The translations under genes were made by a program, and so were the position numbers. From the NCBI GenBank assembly GCA_945889235.1, contig CAMDBK010000168.1, positions 1 through 6,964 of the forward strand: a stretch of DNA of 6,964 nt, read 5' to 3'. Below the pieces are notes generated by a model. It did no database searches and was not told the origin of the DNA. It was given only the letters and a program-made list of their open reading frames with translations. The stretch comes from Chitinophaga pinensis (GTDB taxonomy: Bacteria; Bacteroidota; Bacteroidia; SXHM01). Position 1 is the first letter of the stretch; every line of letters starts with the position of its first letter. This document shows positions 1-5,986 of the stretch, piece after piece.

Positions 1-1
1 C

Positions 2-1096
2 ATCACTGTAAACGTTGATAAAGGCGACCTTGAAATCTGGCGCAATCGCAAAATTGTTGCAGATGATGATTTGGATTTGGAAAATCTTGAAATACCATAT
101 TCTGAAGCAATAAAAATTGATTCAGATTTTCAGATTGGTGAAGATGTTACAGAGCCTGTAATTCTCGCAGACTTTGGGCGCAGAGCAGTTTTGGCACTTC
201 GCCAGAATTTGAAAGGCAGAATTGATGATTTGGAAAACGAAGGTATTTTCAAAAAATATAAAGACCGTGAAAGCGAAATTGTAACTGGTGAAGTTTATCA
301 GGTTTGGAAAAAAGAAACATTGGTTCTTGATGACGAAGGAAATGAAATGGTATTGCCGAAAACAGAGCAAATTCCTTCTGATTTTTTCAAGAAAGGAGAT
401 TCTGTAAGAGCGGTAATTGAAAGCGTGGAAATGAAAAATAACAAGCCGGCAATCATTCTTTCCAGAACATCTCCTAAATTTCTTGAAAGATTATTTGAAC
501 AGGAAGTTCCAGAAGTATTTGATGGATTAATTACCATTAAAAAAATTGACCGCGTTCCCGGAGAAAGAGCTAAGGTTGCTGTAGAATCTTATGATGATCG
601 AATTGACCCGGTTGGCGCATGTGTAGGTATGAAAGGCTCACGTATTCACGGCATTGTTCGCGAATTAAAGAATGAAAATATTGATGTAATTAATTACACT
701 ACAAACACACAACTTTTTATTCAACGTGCGTTAAGTCCTGCAAAAATCACCAGCATTTCTATTGACGAAGAAAAGAAAAGAGCTGATGTGTTTTTGAAAC
801 CCGACCAGGTTTCTCTGGCCATAGGAAAAGGCGGACACAACATTAAACTTGCCGGTAAAATTACAGGCTATGAAATTGATGTTTACCGCGATACCGATGT
901 AGATGTTGAAGATGTTGACTTAGATGAATTTTCAGATGAAATTGAAGGGTGGATTATTGATGAACTGAAAGCTATCGGTTGCGATACTGCAAAATCTGTT
1001 ATTGATATTGGATTTGAAGATTTGGTAAAACGTACCGACCTTGAAGAAGAAACAGTAAAAGATGTTATCAATATTTTGAAATCAGAATTTGAATAA
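2..1096 (+). CDS. nusA: Transcription termination/antitermination factor NusA (5' end missing)
   Basis: NusA binds RNA polymerase and nascent RNA and modulates pausing, termination and antitermination in the cytoplasm. The frame is open from base 2, so the gene begins outside the window; 364 residues are visible, and roughly 45-50 N-terminal residues are probably missing compared with Bacteroidota homologues of a little over 400. Visible order: the end of the polymerase-binding N-terminal domain (ITVNVDKGDLEIWRNRK to about residue 90), an S1 domain (about 91-157, starting IVTGEVYQVW), KH1 with its GMKG loop (209-212, context GACVGMKGSRIHGIVRE), KH2 with its GKGG loop (275-278, context LAIGKGGHNIKLAG), an acidic linker (DVDVEDVDLDEF), and one C-terminal helix-hairpin-helix-like domain (about 315-363). 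There is no room for the two acidic repeats of E. coli NusA, which is normal outside Proteobacteria. It lies upstream of infB, the classic rimP-nusA-infB order; rimP would be expected to the left. A TTG at 71 is internal, not the start. Confidence 0.97.
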   Translation: MTVNVDKGDLEIWRNRKIVADDDLDLENLEIPYSEAIKIDSDFQIGEDVTEPVILADFGRRAVLALRQNLKGRIDDLENEGIFKKYKDRESEIVTGEVYQVWKKETLVLDDEGNEMVLPKTEQIPSDFFKKGDSVRAVIESVEMKNNKPAIILSRTSPKFLERLFEQEVPEVFDGLITIKKIDRVPGERAKVAVESYDDRIDPVGACVGMKGSRIHGIVRELKNENIDVINYTTNTQLFIQRALSPAKITSISIDEEKKRADVFLKPDQVSLAIGKGGHNIKLAGKITGYEIDVYRDTDVDVEDVDLDEFSDEIEGWIIDELKAIGCDTAKSVIDIGFEDLVKRTDLEEETVKDVINILKSEFE

Positions 1097-1109
1097 ATAA
1101 ATATTTTGT

Positions 1110-1148
1110 AACACTGAACGTTCCAGATAACTATCGGGACGAAGTGTT
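1110..1148. repeat. Long imperfect palindrome in the nusA-infB spacer
   Basis: The 93-bp gap between nusA and infB contains a 39-nt imperfect stem-loop. Outer stem AACACT (1110-1115) pairs with AGTGTT (1143-1148). After a small asymmetric internal loop, CGTTCC (1119-1124) pairs with GGGACG (1136-1141) with one G-T wobble. After one bulged A, GAT pairs with ATC, closing an AACT loop. The core TCCAGATAACTATCGGGA (1122-1139) is two substitutions away from a perfect palindrome with centre GATAGCTATC. No T-run follows, so it does not look like an intrinsic terminator. It may be a decayed copy of an interspersed palindromic repeat, or an RNA structure influencing processing between the two genes. 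The pairing is seen directly; repeat-family membership is inference. Confidence 0.6.
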
Positions 1149-1189
1149 TCATTAGAATAAAAGAAAAATAAATACATTAGCGGTTAGAT

Positions 1190-3883
1190 ATGTCAGAAGT
1201 CCAGGCTCCAATAAAGCGATTAGCCAAAGTAGCATCAGAACTCAATCAGAGTAAGGATACTATTTTTGAATTCCTTAAGGCAAAAGGTTTTGCAATTGAG
1301 AATAATCCCAACGCGAAACTTGACGCGGAGCAATACAATGTTTTGGTTAAAGAATTTCAGGCAGATAAATCGCTGAAAGAACAAGCTGAGAAAGAATTAA
1401 ACCGCCTTAAAAAAGAGGCGAGTGGTGTTGCTGTTGCCGAACCGCCAGTTGTTGTTCAGCCTGCAAAAAAAATTGAAGAGCCGCAGGAACTGATAATTAA
1501 AAATGTTCCACCGGAAGCTCCTGTAGTAAAGAAAAAGGAAGAAGAAGTTATTAAGGCAAAAGCTGAAAAATTAGGTGTTAAACAAACAGGGACGCTTGAC
1601 CTTGATGCGCTGAATCAGAAAACCAAGCCCGGAAAAAAATCAAAGAAAGCCAAAGTTGAAGAAGAAGAAAAAGTTGAAGAAATTCCTTCTGAAGCTAAAG
1701 TAGAAATACCGGAAGTAGAAGAAGTAAAAGAAATTCAGCCCGAAGAAAATCTTCACAAAACAGAATACACTAAGCTAAAAGGCGCAACTGTTTTGGGTAA
1801 AATGGATTTACCCGTTGAGAAAGAAAAAGAGAAAAAGAAACAACCTGTTGCATCCTCTTCAGTTGAAAGCGAACTTAACCGTAAGAAAAAACGCAAGCGC
1901 ATTCGCAAAGAAGTTGAACCTGCAACTACAGACAAAATGGATAAAAGCCGTCCGCGCGGCCCTCAGCCAAAAGCTGAACTTACGGACGAAGAAATTCAAA
2001 AGCAGATTAAGGAAACACTTGCCCGCTTAAGTGGTTCGGGAGGAAAATCAAAATCTTCGAAACACAGGAAATCCAAGCGTGAAGCGGTAAGCGAGAAAAT
2101 GCAGGAAGCATTTGATCAGGAGCAGCAAGAGAAAAAAACTATAAAAGTTACAGAATTCGTTTCAGCAAATGAACTTGCTAAAATGATGAATGTTCAGGTA
2201 AATGATATTATTTCAGCCTGTATGTCATTAGGAATTTTTGTTTCTATTAACCAACGCTTGGATGCAGAAACACTGAATATTGTTGCAGAAGAATTTGGTC
2301 ACCAGGTAGAATTTGTAAGCGCTGAAGTACAGGAAGCAATCAAGGAAGAAGAAGATAAACCGGAAGATATGCAGGATCGTCCTCCCATTGTTACAGTAAT
2401 GGGACACGTTGACCATGGTAAAACTTCTTTGCTGGATTATATTCGTAAAGCAAACGTAATTGCCGGTGAGGCCGGAGGAATTACACAGCACATTGGAGCT
2501 TACAGCGTTTTGCTTGACAATGGCAAAAAAATTACGTTCCTTGATACTCCCGGTCACGAAGCTTTTACGGCCATGCGTGCACGCGGAGCGCAGGTTACCG
2601 ACATTGCAATTATTGTAGTTGCTGCGGATGATAATGTGATGCCTCAAACCCGTGAAGCAATTAATCACGCGCAGGCAGCAGGAGTTCCAATGGTTTTTGC
2701 AATCAATAAAGTTGATAAGCCCGGTGCTGATCCTGAAAGAATAAAAAGTGAGCTTGCCAACATGAATTTGCTGGTGGAAGAATGGGGAGGAAAATTTCAA
2801 AGCGCAGATATTTCTGCCAAGCAGGGAAAAAATATTGATGCACTACTTGAAAAAGTTTTGTTGGAAGCAGAAATGCTGGAACTGAAAGCCAATCCCAAAA
2901 GAAAAGCTTCAGGAACAATTATTGAATCAGAGTTGGATAAAGGTCGTGGTTATGTTTCAACCATGCTGGTTGAAGCAGGAACTTTACGCATAGGTGATAT
3001 TATTCTTGCAGGTTGTTACAGCGGAAGAGTGAAAGCTCTTTTCAATGAGCGCGGAGGTTCTATTTCTGAAGCAGGTCCTTCAATGCCGGTGCGTATGTTG
3101 GGTTTGAGTGGAGCTCCGCAGGCGGGTGATCGTTTTAACGTAATGGAGGATGAGCGCGAAGCAAAAGATATTGCAACCAAACGTTTGCAACTGCAACGTG
3201 AACAGGGTTACAGAACACATAAACACATTACACTGGATGAGATTGGAAGGCGTATTGCAATTGGTGATTTTAAAGAACTGAATGTTATTATAAAAGGTGA
3301 CGTTGATGGTTCGGTTGAAGCACTTTCTGATTCATTAATTAAACTTTCTACTGATAAAATTCAGGTCAATATTATTATGAAAGCGGTTGGTGCCGTTACT
3401 GAATCAGATGTATTGCTTGCTTCTGCATCCAATGCAATTATTATTGGATTTCAGGTTCGCCCTTCTTTAAACGCCCGTAAACTGGCCGAACAGGAACAAA
3501 TTGATATCCGTCTTTATTCAATTATTTATGATGCTATCAATGAACTGAAAGCGGCAATGGAAGGAATGTTGGCTCCTGAATTTGAAGAAAAAATTGTTGG
3601 AAATATTGAAGTGCGCGAAGTTTTTAAAATCTCTAAAGTAGGAACTGTTGCAGGTTGTATGGTGCTGGATGGCGAAGTGTCAAGACAAACAAGTGTGCGT
3701 ATAATCCGTGATGGTATTGTGGTTTATACCGGTGAACTTGGCTCACTCAAACGTTTTAAAGATGATGTAAAAGAAGTAAAAGCCGGCTACGAGTGCGGAC
3801 TGAATATCAAAAACTTCAACGATATTAAAGTAGGTGATATTATTGAAGGCTATAAACAAGTAGAGATAAAGCCAAAACTTTAA
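1190..3883 (+). CDS. infB: Translation initiation factor IF-2
   Basis: IF-2 is the GTPase that brings fMet-tRNA to the 30S subunit and promotes 50S joining. The 897-residue length suits Bacteroidota IF-2, which carries a long N-terminal extension. Domains: an IF2_N module at about 1-57 (PIKRLAKVASELN), a highly charged Lys/Glu-rich linker at about 60-315 including a basic RKKKRKRIRK patch (231-240), a second IF2_N module at about 318-375 (SANELAKMMNV), then the G domain from about 398. All GTP motifs are intact: G1 GHVDHGKT (405-412), G2 GGITQHIG (429-436), G3 DTPGH (452-456), G4 NKVDK (506-510), G5 SAKQG (542-546). Domain II (about 574-655), domain III (about 685-785) and the C-terminal fMet-tRNA-binding domain (about 797-890, ending near NFNDIKVGDIIE) follow. 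The ATG at 1190 is chosen because the N-terminal IF2_N module begins right after it. Its leader is A-rich (aagaaaaataaata) with no Shine-Dalgarno, typical of Bacteroidota. Probably co-transcribed with nusA. Confidence 0.98.
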   Translation: MSEVQAPIKRLAKVASELNQSKDTIFEFLKAKGFAIENNPNAKLDAEQYNVLVKEFQADKSLKEQAEKELNRLKKEASGVAVAEPPVVVQPAKKIEEPQELIIKNVPPEAPVVKKKEEEVIKAKAEKLGVKQTGTLDLDALNQKTKPGKKSKKAKVEEEEKVEEIPSEAKVEIPEVEEVKEIQPEENLHKTEYTKLKGATVLGKMDLPVEKEKEKKKQPVASSSVESELNRKKKRKRIRKEVEPATTDKMDKSRPRGPQPKAELTDEEIQKQIKETLARLSGSGGKSKSSKHRKSKREAVSEKMQEAFDQEQQEKKTIKVTEFVSANELAKMMNVQVNDIISACMSLGIFVSINQRLDAETLNIVAEEFGHQVEFVSAEVQEAIKEEEDKPEDMQDRPPIVTVMGHVDHGKTSLLDYIRKANVIAGEAGGITQHIGAYSVLLDNGKKITFLDTPGHEAFTAMRARGAQVTDIAIIVVAADDNVMPQTREAINHAQAAGVPMVFAINKVDKPGADPERIKSELANMNLLVEEWGGKFQSADISAKQGKNIDALLEKVLLEAEMLELKANPKRKASGTIIESELDKGRGYVSTMLVEAGTLRIGDIILAGCYSGRVKALFNERGGSISEAGPSMPVRMLGLSGAPQAGDRFNVMEDEREAKDIATKRLQLQREQGYRTHKHITLDEIGRRIAIGDFKELNVIIKGDVDGSVEALSDSLIKLSTDKIQVNIIMKAVGAVTESDVLLASASNAIIIGFQVRPSLNARKLAEQEQIDIRLYSIIYDAINELKAAMEGMLAPEFEEKIVGNIEVREVFKISKVGTVAGCMVLDGEVSRQTSVRIIRDGIVVYTGELGSLKRFKDDVKEVKAGYECGLNIKNFNDIKVGDIIEGYKQVEIKPKL

Positions 3884-3902
3884 CCCAATCCTTTGGAGAG
3901 GG
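3884..3902. repeat. Decayed hairpin repeat between convergent infB and usp genes
   Basis: Immediately after the infB stop lies CCCAATCCTTTGGAGAGGG. It folds as CCC/GGG, a 2x2 internal loop (AA opposite GA), TCC/GGA and a TTT loop. Changing AA to TC in the left arm would restore a perfect 8-bp stem. With the following CAGGTGAGGC it resembles, from memory, the CCCTCTCC...GGAGAGGG...GGTGAGG hairpins scattered between genes in many Bacteroidota. The convergent gene's stop follows ten bases later, so the 29-bp junction is nearly all this element. It might act as a bidirectional end structure for the two transcripts, but no U-tract is present on either side. Confidence 0.5.
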
Positions 3903-3912
3903 CAGGTGAGGC

Positions 3913-4800
3913 TTACTGGAACAAAATACTTCCTTCCAGAATACTTCCGCCCCTGAAATAAGATAAATCAGGATTAACACAAAGCACAGGAATTTCAGCC
4001 TCGTTGTTGATGATTTTTTCGTTCTCAGGACCGATAATAAATTCAACCACAACATCCATTTCTTTTTCAGTCATTATAATAATTAGGTCAGCATTCTCAT
4101 TTGACGAGAATTTCAGTAATTCTTTCACATGGTTTCCTTTTCCTGAAATTTGTTCTGAATTTTTTACGCTGTTTTTTACGAGAAAAGATTTAGCAAATGA
4201 AAGGTTCTTTTTTACCTGATTAGCAAGAAACTCATCCGATTCGTTTTTACCGAATAATACTACCTCAGCATTGTACTGCTTTGCCATTAGTATGGCATAA
4301 AAAATTCCCTGTTTTACCTCTTTTGATGAGTCAATTGGTAACACAATTTTTTTGTAGCCGTTTGCTCCAATTTTTTTATGCTGAACAATTACAACAGGAA
4401 CCGGTGATGAAGTAGTTACCTTAATTGCCCATGCTCCCAATACTTTCTGATTAAGCCCAACTACTCCGTGCGTGCCCATTACCATAAGCCGTGCACCAAT
4501 TTTTTTTGCTGTTTCGCCTATGGTTGTAAAAATATTTCCTTCAGGTAATTCATAATTTGCTGTTACTCCGTGTTGTTTTAAAATTAAATCGCATTGTTCC
4601 TGCATTTGTTTTTCAAGCGAAGCCATTGTCTTTCCTTCCTTTTTCAGCTTTGCTTTTGTTTCTGAAGTAACAATGTGAACTAAAGTAATAGTATCGTTTC
4701 CAGTTTTTGCAATGCTGGCAGCATGGCTGATTGCGCAGTCGGCAACATCAGTAAAATCAGTAGGAACAATAATCAGATTTTTTAATTTTAAGTCTTTCAT
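3913..4800 (-). CDS. Universal stress protein, tandem two-domain UspA family
   Basis: A 295-residue cytoplasmic protein made of two Usp folds, a common layout in Bacteroidota. Family members bind ATP/AMP and support survival under stress, often by unknown means. Domain 1 (about 8-142) has the first-strand motif IVPTDFTD with the conserved Asp15, VHIV, and the nucleotide loop GTHG-x9-G (G109, G112, G122); Ala123 takes the usual Ser/Thr position. Domain 2 (about 149-279) opens with KIVLPIDSS (Asp157) but at the equivalent loop reads MTEKEMDVVVEFIIGPENE, with no GxxG-x9-G(S/T) motif, so it has probably lost nucleotide binding. After the last strand (PVLCVNP) a short tail contains a GSILE/GSILF duplication. 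The ATG at 4800 starts just before the first strand. The gene begins 5 bp after the HD-domain gene ends, so the two are very likely one operon; it converges on infB. The precise physiological role is not visible. Confidence 0.92.
   Translation of the reverse strand: MKDLKLKNLIIVPTDFTDVADCAISHAASIAKTGNDTITLVHIVTSETKAKLKKEGKTMASLEKQMQEQCDLILKQHGVTANYELPEGNIFTTIGETAKKIGARLMVMGTHGVVGLNQKVLGAWAIKVTTSSPVPVVIVQHKKIGANGYKKIVLPIDSSKEVKQGIFYAILMAKQYNAEVVLFGKNESDEFLANQVKKNLSFAKSFLVKNSVKNSEQISGKGNHVKELLKFSSNENADLIIIMTEKEMDVVVEFIIGPENEKIINNEAEIPVLCVNPDLSYFRGGSILEGSILFQ
3922..3951. repeat. 15-bp tandem duplication at the 3' end of the usp gene
   Basis: Two adjacent 15-bp units (3922-3936 and 3937-3951) match at 12 of 15 positions; their cores, caaaatacttcc and cagaatacttcc, differ by one base. 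In the minus-strand gene they encode consecutive GSILF and GSILE segments in the tail beyond the second Usp domain. The unit is in frame (five codons), so the duplication lengthens the tail without shifting the frame. An inverted repeat CTGGAA...TTCCAG (3916-3939) overlaps it and could fold at the mRNA end. Confidence 0.6.
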
Positions 4801-4805
4801 ATAGT

Positions 4806-5390
4806 TTAATAAGTATCAACAATTTTTTGGATAGAAGAGAGATGGTTTTGTTTCGGTTGCTCGCGTAAACGCTTTGAAAAAAACGTAAAGTATTTATGAT
4901 TGTTCAGAAATTTTACCTGCAACCGATTCCATTCCTGCTCATTTGAAATAAGATTATTCTCTGTCATTTCACGAAAAAGCGAGGCGGCAATAAACTCAAA
5001 ATCTTCGCGGCCAAGGTAATCAAGGTCGGCATCACAGAGAATTTGTTCTAATGAAGTTTTAGGTGATTGCGGTATTTTTGTGGCCATAATCAATCCGCAA
5101 ACGATATCAATTTGCTCGGTTGTATAATCAAAGCCGGGCAAGGTTTCCCGGGCAATTTCACAACCTGCTTCTTCATGGTCTTTATAGGTTTTTAAAAAAC
5201 CGCAATCGTGGTAAAGCGCACCTGTCTTGAGCAACATAAGTTCATCGTCTCTTACCTCTTCAATTTCTGCAATCATCAGCGAGGCATTCAATACATCAAT
5301 AGTATGGTGAAACCCGTGATAATAGAGGTTTGTAGCCAGCTCCTCGTTGAGTTTTTTAGTAATAAAATATTTTGCTGCTGCGTAATTCAT
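4806..5390 (-). CDS. HD-domain metal-dependent phosphohydrolase
   Basis: A 194-residue single-domain protein of the HD superfamily, whose members bind divalent metals and hydrolyse phosphomonoesters or phosphodiesters, often of nucleotides. The ligand pattern is complete: YYHGFHHT (23-30, His28/His29), the HD pair in ALYHDCGF (His61-Asp62), DHEEAG (His72), and the distal Asp in CDADLDYLGR (119-128). The His/HD spacing and the DADLDYLG segment resemble small YfbR/YpgQ-like or generic HDIG-type proteins, but the substrate cannot be read from the sequence. No signal peptide, membrane segment or regulatory domain is present, so it is presumably cytoplasmic. The ATG at 5390 is preceded by an A-rich leader (gaattaaagaa) and a good Bacteroidota promoter, and the protein starts close to the first helix. 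It is the first gene of a likely two-gene operon with the universal stress protein, and is divergent from the acetyltransferase gene. Confidence 0.9.
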   Translation of the reverse strand: MNYAAAKYFITKKLNEELATNLYYHGFHHTIDVLNASLMIAEIEEVRDDELMLLKTGALYHDCGFLKTYKDHEEAGCEIARETLPGFDYTTEQIDIVCGLIMATKIPQSPKTSLEQILCDADLDYLGREDFEFIAASLFREMTENNLISNEQEWNRLQVKFLNNHKYFTFFSKRLREQPKQNHLSSIQKIVDTY

Positions 5391-5404
5391 TTCTTTAATT
5401 CTGC

Positions 5405-5433
5405 CAAAACTACTATTTTTTGATAAATGCCAA
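5405..5433 (-). promoter_or_regulatory. Bacteroidota-type promoter for the HD-usp operon
   Basis: Read on the minus strand, TTG (5433-5431) is followed by an 18-nt spacer and TAGTTTTG (5412-5405). The latter matches all fixed positions of the Bacteroidota -7 box TAnnTTTG, and the spacing suits the -33 TTG/TTTG element. The box ends 14 nt before the ATG at 5390, implying a very short leader, which is common in this phylum. Prediction from sequence only. Confidence 0.55.
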
Positions 5434-5442
5434 GGTTGTAGA

Positions 5443-5473
5443 TTTAACTTTAACCTTTGATTTTATACATTCG
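5443..5473 (+). promoter_or_regulatory. Weak candidate promoter for the acetyltransferase gene
   Basis: TTTA (5443-5446), a 19-nt spacer and TACATTCG (5466-5473) match the TTTG / TAnnTTTG pattern with one mismatch in each box. The second box ends 15 nt before the ATG at 5489, mirroring the layout of the divergent promoter. An alternative -7 box, AACCTTTG (5452-5459), has no well-placed upstream element. Some promoter must exist here because the preceding gene is divergent, but the exact boxes are uncertain. Confidence 0.25.
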
Positions 5474-5488
5474 TGCGAAATAAATTAT

Positions 5489-5977
5489 ATGAGTACTTTA
5501 ACAATAAGAAAAGGACAAAAAGAGGATTTACCTTCCGTATTATTATTGATAAAGGAATTGGCGGAATTTGAAAAAGCCCCGCAGGAAGTGGAAGTTACCA
5601 TTGAAGAAATGGAAAAAACCGGCTTTGGCGAAAATCCTGTGTTCCATTTTTTTGTGGCTGAAAATGAAAAAGGAATAATTGGTATTGCGCTTTATTACAT
5701 CAAATACTCAACATGGAAAGGTGTTTGCATTTTTTTGGAAGACCTTATTGTTACCCAAACTCAACGCGGGAAAGGAATAGGAACTATGCTTTTTGAAAGA
5801 ATGATTGCGCTTGCAAAAGAAATGAAAGTTCCAAGGTTGGAATGGCAGGTTTTGGATTGGAACGAACCGGCTATAAATTTTTACAAAAAATACAACGCAA
5901 ATTTAGACGGTGAGTGGCTGAACGGGAAACTTGTTTATTCACAGTTGCAGGAATTTAAAAGTAAACAGAATTCGTAA
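5489..5977 (+). CDS. GNAT N-acetyltransferase, spermidine/spermine (diamine/thialysine) acetyltransferase-like
   Basis: A 162-residue cytoplasmic acetyl-CoA-dependent acetyltransferase. It resembles the animal SSAT1/SSAT2 family closely along its length: LIKELAEFEKAPQ (20-32), KTGFGENPVFHFFVAE (43-58), IALYYIKYSTWKG (66-78), then FLEDLIVTQTQRGKGIG (82-98), where RGKGIG (93-98) is the acetyl-CoA pyrophosphate loop. WNEPAINFYKKY (124-135) contains Tyr132, matching the catalytic Tyr of SSAT, and Glu84 matches the acidic residue of its LED motif. Likely substrates are polyamines, diamines or thialysine-type amino groups; which one cannot be decided here. The ATG at 5489 is chosen over an upstream in-frame TTG at 5420 because MSTLTIRKGQ is where GNAT folds begin and the leader before it is A-rich. 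The next gene begins 9 bp downstream, suggesting co-transcription. Confidence 0.9.
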   Translation: MSTLTIRKGQKEDLPSVLLLIKELAEFEKAPQEVEVTIEEMEKTGFGENPVFHFFVAENEKGIIGIALYYIKYSTWKGVCIFLEDLIVTQTQRGKGIGTMLFERMIALAKEMKVPRLEWQVLDWNEPAINFYKKYNANLDGEWLNGKLVYSQLQEFKSKQNS

Positions 5978-5986
5978 TATTGACCT

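Noticed and set aside
71..73. TTG at 71 as the start of nusA
   Set aside because: The frame is open to base 2, and the upstream residues (VNVDKGDLEIWRNRKIVADDD) are recognisable NusA N-terminal domain, so the TTG is internal.
1110..1148. Intrinsic terminator between nusA and infB
   Set aside because: The hairpin is not followed by a T-run, and termination here would cut off infB, which has no clear promoter of its own in the spacer.
1815..2030. Basic 71-codon frame overlapping the infB linker
   Set aside because: Its Lys/Arg-rich composition follows from a shifted reading of the Lys/Glu-rich IF-2 linker; it has no independent start signal.
1550..2150. Low-complexity Lys/Glu-rich region as a separate repeat or foreign insertion
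   Set aside because: A charged, poorly conserved linker is the normal state of IF-2 between its N-terminal modules and G domain, and the frame is continuous.
2228..2800. 190-codon open frame on the minus strand inside infB
   Set aside because: It lies wholly opposite the conserved IF-2 G domain and its translation shows no domain pattern; it is a shadow of the infB coding sequence.
5420..5488. 23-residue N-terminal extension of the acetyltransferase from a TTG at 5420
   Set aside because: The extension has no GNAT similarity, would cover the expected promoter region, and MSTLTIRKGQ is a natural GNAT beginning with an A-rich leader.
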